24,555 bases of DNA from RGIG5952 sp045627605 (GTDB taxonomy: Bacteria > Verrucomicrobiota > Kiritimatiellia > RFP12 > JAAYLN01): NCBI GenBank assembly GCA_045627605.1, contig JAZQOA010000041.1:1-24555 (forward strand), read 5' to 3'. The number at the start of each line of letters is the position of its first letter. Position 1 is the stretch's first letter. The notes beneath the pieces are model-generated. The model ran no database searches and had not been told where the DNA came from. It was given only the letters and a program-made list of their open reading frames with translations. Below, piece by piece: positions 1 to 6,326 of this stretch. The position numbers and the translations under genes were made by a program.

Positions 1-764
1 ACCTCGACGTTGACGCCCTCGTAGTTGGAGGAGGGGAAGCCGAAGTAGATCCAGAAGAAGAGGCATATCCGCATTTCGGGGCGGGGAAGGGCGACAATCT
101 CGTCGCCGTCGGCCGTCAGCCGGACGATTTCACCGGGGCCCAGGTCGCGGTAGTAGTTGTAGCCCGTGTTTGGAAATGCCGTTGATTCCGTTGCGACGAC
201 ATATCCGTCGGCGTTGCGGCCGAGGAGGACGGGGGTGCGCCCATAGCGGTCGCGCATGGCGTAGACGTCGCCCTTGTCGGTGAGCAAAAGGAGGGAGCAG
301 GAGCCCTGGACGACTTCCTGCACGTGGCGGAGGCCGTCCGCGATGGTCGCCTGGGTGTCGATCAGGGCGGAGATGAGCTCCGTGGGGTTGAGACCCATGC
401 CGGTGGTGGCGGCGAAGTGGCCGCGGCGCATGGCGAAGAGGTCGTCGGTGAGTTTTTTCGCGTTGGTAATGAAGGAAACCGAGACGATGCCGTAGGTGCC
501 GTGGTGCGAGGTGATGAGGATTGGCTGGTCCTCGTAGTCCGAGATCACGCCGATGCCGGCGCGGCCGTGGAATTCCCCAAGCTGGTCTTCGAACTTGGAG
601 CGGAACTGGGCGTTGGAGATGTCGTGGATGATGCGGCGGAAGCCGCGGTCCCCGAAGACCGCCATGCCCGCGCGGCGTGTGCCGAGGTGGGAATGGTAGT
701 CCGTGCCGTAGAAAAGGTCGTCGACGCATTCGTTGCGCGAGACGACGCCAAAAAATCCGCCCAT
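1..764 (-). CDS. PurF-like amidophosphoribosyltransferase paralogue, partial (C-terminus beyond window)
   Basis: The reading frame is open from ATG at 764 (minus) to the left edge, about 254 residues. It reads as the Ntn-hydrolase glutaminase half of amidophosphoribosyltransferase, the first enzyme of purine synthesis. Visible landmarks are YHSHLGTRRAGMAVFG near the start, GRAGIGVISDY, RDRYGRTPVLLGR, ATESTAFP and the LGPGEIV loop, then CLFFWIYFGFPSS where PurF normally has its conserved CxFExxYFxxPDS-type segment. The start is supported by GGAGG at 775-771, six bases upstream. The N-terminus is MGGFFGVVS: PurF has Cys as the mature first residue, and here it is Gly, so glutamine hydrolysis by the usual mechanism is not expected. 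From memory, similar Cys-less paralogues exist in gut Bacteroidetes, so this looks like a subfamily rather than a sequencing error. The phosphoribosyltransferase half lies outside the window. The family assignment is firm; the substrate and reaction are unknown. Confidence 0.85.
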   Translation of the reverse strand, partial: MGGFFGVVSRNECVDDLFYGTDYHSHLGTRRAGMAVFGDRGFRRIIHDISNAQFRSKFEDQLGEFHGRAGIGVISDYEDQPILITSHHGTYGIVSVSFITNAKKLTDDLFAMRRGHFAATTGMGLNPTELISALIDTQATIADGLRHVQEVVQGSCSLLLLTDKGDVYAMRDRYGRTPVLLGRNADGYVVATESTAFPNTGYNYYRDLGPGEIVRLTADGDEIVALPRPEMRICLFFWIYFGFPSSNYEGVNVE

Positions 765-800
765 GTAGTGCCTCCAGTGTGTTGCAAAACCAAGATGATA

Positions 801-809
801 ATTATACCA
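801..809 (-). promoter_or_regulatory. extended -10 promoter of the purF-like gene
   Basis: The minus strand reads TGGTATAAT here, an exact TGn extended -10 with a consensus TATAAT at 806-801. No good -35 hexamer lies at 16-18 bases, which fits an extended -10 promoter. It is 37 bases upstream of the ATG at 764. Confidence 0.7.
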
Positions 810-831
810 TTTATCGGCGTAAGATATCTTT

Positions 832-853
832 GAAGTCTTTGGGAAGTCTTTGG
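832..853. repeat. exact 11-bp tandem duplication between divergent promoters
   Basis: GAAGTCTTTGG occurs twice in immediate succession (832-842 and 843-853). It lies just upstream of the position expected for the -35 region of the purF-like promoter, and about 30 bases before the -35 of the rightward promoter. An 11-bp period is close to one helical turn, so it could be a tandem operator. That role is inference. Confidence 0.6.
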
Positions 854-883
854 GGCAAGGGTGCTTTGCTTCTGTTTCCGAAA

Positions 884-913
884 TTGCATTCCAAGCCCTG
901 ACTTTGCTATAAT
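884..913 (+). promoter_or_regulatory. rightward promoter (TTGCAT, 18 bp, TGCTATAAT)
   Basis: A -35-like TTGCAT at 884-889 is followed after 18 bases by TATAAT at 908-913, with TG at -15/-14 (TGCTATAAT), an extended -10. Transcription would start near 919-921 and run into the hairpin-rich region, reaching the methyltransferase gene only by read-through of two terminators. Confidence 0.7.
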
Positions 914-918
914 TTTCA

Positions 919-1026
919 TATCGCCTGGGCGTATGCCCACGCGACACAAGTTCATCGCTGTTGGCGGCAACGCGCTTTAAGGCGCAATCTCGCCGCCAAC
1001 ACAAAATGTGCGTAAGCGCATTTTTT
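919..1026 (+). ncRNA. candidate small structured RNA of about 107 nt
   Basis: From the predicted start near 919 to a T-run at 1021-1026 the sequence folds into three successive hairpins. The first is at about 922-943 (TGGGC-GTAT-GCCCA extended by CGC/GCG). The second pairs GTTGGCGGC at 960-968 with GCCGCCAAC at 992-1000, with an inner GCGC/GCGC stem. The third is a terminator hairpin at 1005-1022. A strong promoter plus a terminator about 100 bases later is the layout of an independent small RNA. It could equally be an attenuator leader. I do not recognise a known family: no tmRNA, RNase P, SRP or 6S signature was seen. Confidence 0.5.
1005..1026 (+). terminator. Rho-independent terminator with GTAA tetraloop
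   Basis: AATGTGC at 1005-1011 pairs with GCGCATT at 1016-1022 (one G-U) around a GTAA loop of GNRA type, followed by six T at 1021-1026. Confidence 0.65.
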
Positions 1027-1072
1027 GCTTCTGTCGAAAACGACCAATTTTCAATTCTGGAAGCGAGAATGT

Positions 1073-1214
1073 GGCTGCGCAGGCCTGTACACCATAGGTG
1101 CATTGTACCTATGCCTTATTGTGTACCCGCTCTGCGTGCCCGTTCTTGATATTTCCAGAATGGGCGCTTGGTCGTGCCTCGACAGAAATATCTCGAACGA
1201 GGCACGCTTTTTTT
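1073..1214 (+). ncRNA. second structured segment: compound hairpin, second hairpin and terminator
   Basis: A long compound hairpin pairs GGC/GCC (1073-1075 with 1138-1140), GCGCAG/CTGCGT (1077-1082 with 1132-1137), GTACAC/GTGTAC (1087-1092 with 1121-1126) and CATAGGT/ACCTATG (1093-1099 with 1107-1113). An alternative or following hairpin pairs GCCCGTTCT (1138-1146) with AGAATGGGC (1157-1165). It shares bases 1138-1140 with the first hairpin, so the two compete there. The segment ends in a terminator at 1173-1214. The 5' end is unclear because no separate promoter was found after 1026. It could be a second small RNA, the 3' part of one RNA starting near 919, or the regulated leader of the downstream methyltransferase gene. 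The bases at 1027-1072 hold only a small GTCG-AAAA-CGAC hairpin. Confidence 0.45.
1173..1214 (+). terminator. strong Rho-independent terminator upstream of the methyltransferase gene
   Basis: CGTGCCTCG (1173-1181) pairs perfectly with CGAGGCACG (1198-1206), followed by seven T at 1208-1214. It lies 53 bases before the chosen methyltransferase start, so transcription from the promoter at 884-913 should stop before the gene unless antitermination occurs. Confidence 0.75.
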
Positions 1215-1267
1215 ATGCCGCCGAAAAGGCGTCGCCGTTTCTCCTTGGGGCGGTTGGGGAGCTGGGT

Positions 1268-4200
1268 ATGCGCGTTTCGGTTGATGAACGGTTGGCGCGG
1301 CTGTGCGCCGATTTTTCGGTTGCGAAGATCGGCGAATGGCTGGAGCGCAAGTTTCCCTCGTATGACACGAGCAAGGCCGATGTGATTTCCATTGCCGAAA
1401 ACAAGAACGACAAGGAGTATTTCAAGGGCGCGCGATTGCTCGGCTATGTCCGCGATTTGCCGGAAGGACGGTCGGGCGCGGGGAACCGTCCGCTTCTCGT
1501 CGCCGCCGTGGAGATGCGGAAGATCCTGACGGAGCGCACGAGCCGCCAGGCGCAGTTCAACTTTGCCAAGCGCGTGCTGCAGAATGCGGTTCGGAGTGGC
1601 GCGGCGGGACTTAACGGCTATCCGTCGCAGGGGCTGTTCTTCTTCTACGACCAGGAGCAGTTCTTCCGCATTTCGCTGGTGGGCGGCGAGATGGAGGGCC
1701 GCAAGTTCAAGTTCAACGAGGCGAAGCGGCAGAGCTTCTACATCAATCCAGACCGGCCGAACAACATCGCCAAGTCGCGCCTTTCCGAGTCCATCGAAAC
1801 CTACGCCGACCTGAGGGAGGCGTTCTCGGTCGAGACGCTCACGAAGGAGTTCTACGGCAAGCTCTTCGCGTGGTACGAGTGGGCGATGACGCCGCAGACG
1901 GGCGTGACGTTCCCGAATGACGATTCGACCCCGGAGGATGACGACAAGTACAAAAACGAGTCCGTCATCCGCCTCGTTACCCGTCTGATGTTCACCTGGT
2001 TCATCCGCCAGCGGGACATGGTCCGGGCGGAGCTCTTCACCGTCGAGGGCGTCAAGGCGCTCCTGAAGGGCTTCGACCCGAAGTCGATGGAGGACGACAA
2101 CTACTATCGCTGCATTCTCCAGAATCTCTTCTTCGCGACTTTCAACTGCCAGCCGGAGAAGCGCAAGTTCATCCAGCGTTCCTTTCACGGGCGGTGCGAT
2201 GGCTTCGGGGTGAAGACGCTCTATCGTTACGAAAAGGAGTTCAAGAATCCCGCGGCGTTCAAGGAGCTGGTGAAGAAGACGCCGTTCCTCAACTGCGCGC
2301 TCTTCGACTGCCTCGACAAGCAGCAGCGCGAGAGTGAGGGCGGCAAGCTTTTGCTCTTTGACGGGTTTTCGGACACGCGCAAGCGCCAGGCGCACGTGCC
2401 GAACGGACTCTTCTTCCATCCCGAAAAGGGCATCGTTCCGCTCTTTGACACTTACGAGTTCACGATTGACGAGAACAACGCGGACGATGCCGACGTCGCG
2501 CTCGATCCAGAACTCCTCGGCAAGGTGTTCGAGAACCTGCTCGGGGCGTTCAACCCCGAGACACGGGAAACGGCCCGCAAGGCGACGGGCAGCTTCTACA
2601 CGCCGCGCGAAATCGTCGACTACATGGTCGAGGAGTCGCTGAAGAACCACGTCAAGACCAGGTTGAGGTCGAAGGTCGAGGTCGAGGAGAAGAGGTTGGA
2701 TGCGTGGCTTGCGGAACTCTTCGACAAAACTGCCGCGGCCGAGAGGCGGGAGCTGCCGTTTGACGACGAGGTTGCCGCGGAGATTCGCGAGTCGCTCTAT
2801 TCGTGCAGGATCCTGGATCCGGCTTGCGGCTCGGGCGCGTTCCCGATGGGCGTCCTGCATTGCATGGTGCGCCTTTTCGGTCGGCTCGACCCGGCGAACA
2901 TCGACTTGAACAAGCGTCTCATCATGCGCTACAAGCAGGAGACGAACCTGCCGCCGGATCCGCTTGAGACCGCGGCGGAACGCGAGGAACGGCTTGAGGC
3001 GCTGAAGGTCCAGCTTGACGAGGGACAGCATTACCCGGACTATGCCCGCAAACTTTACCTCATAGAGAACTGCATCTACGGCGTGGACATCCAGCCGATT
3101 GCGACGCAGATCTCCAAGCTCAGGTTCTTCATTTCGCTCCTCTGCGACCAGTTGCGCGAGAACTGGAATGCCGAGAGCGAGAACCACGGGCTCCTTTCGC
3201 TTCCGAATCTCGAGGCGAAGTTCGTCTGCGCGAATACGCTCATTTCGCTGCCGAAGACCGAGGGCGAACTGGAACTGATGTCGTGTTCGAAGATCCCGAA
3301 GCTCCGCGAGAAACTGCAGGAGAACCGGCACCGCATTTTCGCCGCGCGCACGTTCAGGCAGAAGGAGAAGCTGAAGACGCGCGACCTCGGGATTCGCGAC
3401 GAGATCCGCGAGGCGGTCCGCTCCACCTTGGCGAAGCCGGACAAGGAACTCATCAAGGTCCAGGAAGAAGTCATCGCCAAGCTCCGCAAGGATCGCATTC
3501 CCTTCGAGACGCCGAAGATGGTCAAGCTGCAGAAGGCGGTGCAGGCCGATTTCTTTGCGCCGGCGCAGGGCGAAATCGGCTTTGAAATGGTGGACGCCAA
3601 CAAGCCGAAGCGCGACCAGATAGACGCGCAAATCGAATTCGCCCAGCGCAAGATCGACTCGGAACTTGCCAAGTCGTCCGCGGCGAACGTCACCAAGATC
3701 GACCAGCTCGCCGCCCTCGTCGCCGGTTGGGATCCCTACGACCAGAACGCCAGCTCGTCCTTCTTCGATCCGGAGTGGATGTTCAATATCGCAGACGGCT
3801 TTGATGTTGTCATCGGGAATCCCCCGTATGTGAGTAACATGGAAGACGGATTGAAGCAATATTTAAAGAAAAACTTTATTACTTCAAGCTACTTGCTTGA
3901 TCTCTATATTGCATTTATCGAAGAAGCTGAGAAATTGCTATCAAGTGTTGGAATTTTATGTTACATCATGCCAAATGCGTGGATGAAAAACATTGCGCAA
4001 ATGCCGATACGAAAGTTTATCATAGAGAGACTTCGTGTATTAAGGATTGCCCCTAAGATTTCAAATGCGTTTGATTCGGCTAACGTAGAAACGTGTGTGC
4101 TGATTGCGGCAAGAGGTGGTTGTGTTGGACCATTTGATGTAGTTTCTTATTTGAATGACAAGTTTGTGCCATCGCATGTTACATCCACAGAGTTGTTCAT

Positions 4201-5059
4201 GGAGAACGAAGGTCTTGTGTTTGATGTTTGCATGACGGAGGACACTCGAGCAATAGTCAGGAAGATTCGCTCAAAATCCCATCCTGTAGAGGAGTACTTT
4301 GAAATCATACGCGGTATCGGCCCTTACAAAGTTGGTTCCGCTGGTCAAACCTCTGAGATTGTTGCGAGTAAGGCTTATCACGCGACGTACGCTAAAGACA
4401 AAACATTTGTGCCAGAATTAAGAGGTATGCATGTGCAGACTTTCTCCTACAATTGGGATGGAAGGCATTACATCAGTTATGGTAAGTGGCTGTCCGAACC
4501 TCGCGAGCCAAGATTCTTTGAAGGGGTTAGGTTGATTTTCAGAGAAATACTCGGAGAGCGTCTTGTTTGCACTCTGATAACTGAAACATTTAAAATGGAT
4601 CGTAGTTTGTACATCGCGAAACCATTTAAAGCAAATATTACATTCTGCAAATATGTGCTTGGAGTGTTGGCGTCGAGAGCCATGATGTATTACTTTAAGA
4701 ATTCGGCAAACGAATTTGATGAATTGTTTCCAAAAATCCGAGTTGCTGAGTTTCGCAAGTTGCCGATTCCACTAGCGGGGAAAGAGGCGCAAGAAGGGGT
4801 CGCTGAAAAAGTAGGAGAGGTCCTTGTCGCGAAGAAAAAGAACCGCGAAGCTGACACCTCTGCTTTGGAATCTCAGATTGACCAGCTCGTTTACAAGCTC
4901 TATGGTCTGACTGAAGAGGAAATCGCGATTGTGGAAGGACGCGACAAAAGTGACACGACGAAGGACGAGGCCGCGGCAAAACCATCGCGTCGTCGCACGA
5001 CGCGCCCGTCAACTACGGCAGATTCGCCGCGCGAGGAAGACGACGAGGAGCTGGAGTAA
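1268..5059 (+). CDS. Eco57I-type adenine-specific DNA methyltransferase (type IIG-like), defence module
   Basis: A 1263-residue protein that probably methylates adenine in a specific DNA site. Around residues 430-460 is a TGSFYTPREIVDYMV segment as in type I/IIG methylases, then SAM motif I DPACGSGAFPMG at about 517 and catalytic motif IV NPPYV at about 851, followed by a C-terminal target-recognition region. The long N-terminal part (IAENKNDKEYFKGARLL and onward) shows no PD-(D/E)xK site I can be sure of. The frame extends upstream to 1025, but that part covers the hairpins and terminator. ATG at 1268, with GGGGAG just before it and a typical MRVSVDERLARL start, is preferred. Base composition drops from about 3,780 to 4,890, exactly over the recognition region (about 32% G+C at 3841-3900 against 55% at 3241-3300), suggesting domain exchange. 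The tail is charged and low in complexity. It partners the PLD-helicase at 6327-9752. Confidence 0.85.
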   Translation: MRVSVDERLARLCADFSVAKIGEWLERKFPSYDTSKADVISIAENKNDKEYFKGARLLGYVRDLPEGRSGAGNRPLLVAAVEMRKILTERTSRQAQFNFAKRVLQNAVRSGAAGLNGYPSQGLFFFYDQEQFFRISLVGGEMEGRKFKFNEAKRQSFYINPDRPNNIAKSRLSESIETYADLREAFSVETLTKEFYGKLFAWYEWAMTPQTGVTFPNDDSTPEDDDKYKNESVIRLVTRLMFTWFIRQRDMVRAELFTVEGVKALLKGFDPKSMEDDNYYRCILQNLFFATFNCQPEKRKFIQRSFHGRCDGFGVKTLYRYEKEFKNPAAFKELVKKTPFLNCALFDCLDKQQRESEGGKLLLFDGFSDTRKRQAHVPNGLFFHPEKGIVPLFDTYEFTIDENNADDADVALDPELLGKVFENLLGAFNPETRETARKATGSFYTPREIVDYMVEESLKNHVKTRLRSKVEVEEKRLDAWLAELFDKTAAAERRELPFDDEVAAEIRESLYSCRILDPACGSGAFPMGVLHCMVRLFGRLDPANIDLNKRLIMRYKQETNLPPDPLETAAEREERLEALKVQLDEGQHYPDYARKLYLIENCIYGVDIQPIATQISKLRFFISLLCDQLRENWNAESENHGLLSLPNLEAKFVCANTLISLPKTEGELELMSCSKIPKLREKLQENRHRIFAARTFRQKEKLKTRDLGIRDEIREAVRSTLAKPDKELIKVQEEVIAKLRKDRIPFETPKMVKLQKAVQADFFAPAQGEIGFEMVDANKPKRDQIDAQIEFAQRKIDSELAKSSAANVTKIDQLAALVAGWDPYDQNASSSFFDPEWMFNIADGFDVVIGNPPYVSNMEDGLKQYLKKNFITSSYLLDLYIAFIEEAEKLLSSVGILCYIMPNAWMKNIAQMPIRKFIIERLRVLRIAPKISNAFDSANVETCVLIAARGGCVGPFDVVSYLNDKFVPSHVTSTELFMENEGLVFDVCMTEDTRAIVRKIRSKSHPVEEYFEIIRGIGPYKVGSAGQTSEIVASKAYHATYAKDKTFVPELRGMHVQTFSYNWDGRHYISYGKWLSEPREPRFFEGVRLIFREILGERLVCTLITETFKMDRSLYIAKPFKANITFCKYVLGVLASRAMMYYFKNSANEFDELFPKIRVAEFRKLPIPLAGKEAQEGVAEKVGEVLVAKKKNREADTSALESQIDQLVYKLYGLTEEEIAIVEGRDKSDTTKDEAAAKPSRRRTTRPSTTADSPREEDDEELE

Positions 5060-5093
5060 GCGCGAGAGGAAATGAGCGGAAAGGGGCGAGAGT

Positions 5094-5132
5094 TGCGCGT
5101 ACGGAGTGCGCGAGGCAAGACCCGAGGGGGTG
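5094..5132 (+). repeat. REP-like palindromic element, copy A
   Basis: It contains the stem CGCGTAC-gga-GTGCGCG (one G-U) followed by GGCAAGACCC-ga-GGGGG. It matches copy C on the other side of the RAYT gene in the same orientation (shared core ACGGAGTGCGC, then GGCAAGACCC). Two consecutive small hairpins are typical of REP elements mobilised by RAYT proteins. Confidence 0.6.
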
Positions 5133-5164
5133 GCGGGGAGTGTTGCTCGGCGCAAAGGTTGACA

Positions 5165-5186
5165 CGAGGCAAGGCCCGAGGGCGGG
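5165..5186 (+). repeat. REP-like element, partial copy B
   Basis: CGAGGCAAGGCCCGAGGG repeats the second half of copy A with one A-to-G change. That change is matched on the other arm (GCCC-ga-GGGC against ACCC-ga-GGGGGT), so the hairpin is kept. It lies immediately beyond the RAYT stop codon. Confidence 0.5.
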
Positions 5187-5191
5187 CGCGG

Positions 5192-6226
5192 TCAGGGCGC
5201 GACTTGGCCGGGCTGGCTGCCGCGATAGCGAATCGCCGCCGGGTCTTCGCCGCAGAGGGCGGCGGCGACGGCGTTGATGCCGAAGCAGCGTTCGCGTGTG
5301 AGCTTTTCGGTTTTTGTGATTTGCGGGAAGGGCGAAAGCATCAGCAACTTGCCGTCGGCGCAGGCGTCGAAGTAAGCGCCGCTCGGTTTGAAATAGGGCC
5401 CGAAGCCGCGCGGGATAATCGCAATCAGGGGAAGCCCCGCTTCGCGGACGGCGCGGGCGACGGCTTGCTCGCCCGGCGAAATGCAGCCCGAGACGATCAC
5501 GCCGCCGCGGTTGCCGAAGGGAATCGCCTCTTCGGTTTTCGCGGCGATTTCGGCGGGCGTGGCACGGCGAGAGACTTGAACGAGGAGCTTGTTGGGCAAT
5601 TCGGCGAGAAAGGCGTTGCCGACGGCGTCGCAGGTGGCGCGGGGCGCGATGTCGGGTTGGGCCGTGCGCTCCCCGAGCGCGCCGTCGATCAGCTCGCCAA
5701 GGTCGATCGAGCGGGTGACCTTGAAGAGACCGGGGTTTTGCATGACCGCCCAGCGACGCCCGGCGTTGCGCAAGACATAGCGCGTCATTTTCTTCAGCTG
5801 GCCCTTGCCAAGAAGAATCGTGTCGTAGAGCCCCGGAAACCAGAAGGTTGTCGAGCCGTCGATTTCAATCGGCGCAGGCAGGGCGAGATTGGCCTTGGTG
5901 CAGGCGATCTTGAAACTTCTGACAACTTCGCCGAGTGGGGCGCGCAGGCGTTCGTGAACCCAGATGACGCCGTGGAAGTGCTCGGGCATGACGGCATATT
6001 GGCAGGGCTCGACTTCGGGAAAAATCTCGCCGAGCTGTTTCCAGGCCGTGGCAACGGCGGCGCCGAGGGGCGAAGGAACGAGCTTGCCGTCTTTGATTTC
6101 GCCGAGAATGGGGCGGCGACGCTTCACGACCAACGTGATCATGTAAAACCAGGGCTTGCAATAATCCCAGCCCGGCAGGCGTATGCCGGCTTTAAGGTGG
6201 CCGTTCTTGTCGCGTTCGCGGTCCAT
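5192..6226 (-). CDS. REP-associated tyrosine transposase (RAYT, Y1_Tnp) fused to a DprA/LOG-like Rossmann domain
   Basis: A 344-residue protein. Residues 15-160 are a Y1/IS200-like HUH nuclease: WFYMITLVVKRRRPILGEI at the start, the metal-binding HUH motif as HFH at 83-85 (MPEHFHGVIWV), and a candidate catalytic tyrosine at 150 (MTRYVLRNAGRRW). Such enzymes cut single-stranded REP DNA. From about residue 190 a second, Rossmann-like domain appears, with GGVIVSGCISPGEQAVARAV, then IIPRGFGPYFKPSGAYFDAC and LLMLSPFP. This resembles the nucleotide-binding part of DprA-type proteins; the assignment is from pattern only. ATG at 6226, with AAGGA about 10 bases upstream, is preferred over the in-frame ATG at 6343, which would overlap the start of the helicase gene. 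REP-like palindromes lie on both sides. The gene splits a defence gene pair and is transcribed against it, suggesting insertion there. Confidence 0.8.
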   Translation of the reverse strand: MDRERDKNGHLKAGIRLPGWDYCKPWFYMITLVVKRRRPILGEIKDGKLVPSPLGAAVATAWKQLGEIFPEVEPCQYAVMPEHFHGVIWVHERLRAPLGEVVRSFKIACTKANLALPAPIEIDGSTTFWFPGLYDTILLGKGQLKKMTRYVLRNAGRRWAVMQNPGLFKVTRSIDLGELIDGALGERTAQPDIAPRATCDAVGNAFLAELPNKLLVQVSRRATPAEIAAKTEEAIPFGNRGGVIVSGCISPGEQAVARAVREAGLPLIAIIPRGFGPYFKPSGAYFDACADGKLLMLSPFPQITKTEKLTRERCFGINAVAAALCGEDPAAIRYRGSQPGQVAP

Positions 6227-6250
6227 TGTCGGTTTTCCTTTCTTTCTTTC

Positions 6251-6286
6251 TGCGCACGGAGTGCGCAGGGCAAGACCCCAGGGGTG
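6251..6286 (+). repeat. REP-like palindromic element, copy C
   Basis: A perfect stem TGCGCAC-gga-GTGCGCA (6251-6267) is followed by GGCAAGACCCCAGGGGTG, itself palindromic (ACCCC-A-GGGGT). It has the same orientation as copy A and lies between the divergent starts of the RAYT and PLD-helicase genes. Confidence 0.65.
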
Positions 6287-6326
6287 CGCAAGGCGGGTAT
6301 TATAACATAATTCAGGAGAAGGGCAG

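Noticed and set aside
1025..1267. In-frame upstream extension of the methylase from an ATG at 1025
   Set aside because: It would be encoded through the hairpins and the T-run terminator at 1173-1214, reads as Cys-rich unlikely sequence, and has no ribosome site. ATG 1268 has GGGGAG before it.
1109..3859. Long minus-strand frame opposite the methylase (916 residues)
   Set aside because: It is a GC-skewed shadow rich in R, L, E and V, without domains. The plus-strand frame has clear methylase motifs.
5072..6310. Plus-strand frame of 412 residues opposite the RAYT
   Set aside because: Its composition (G, A, R, D repeats) is that of an antisense shadow; the minus strand has the HUH motif.
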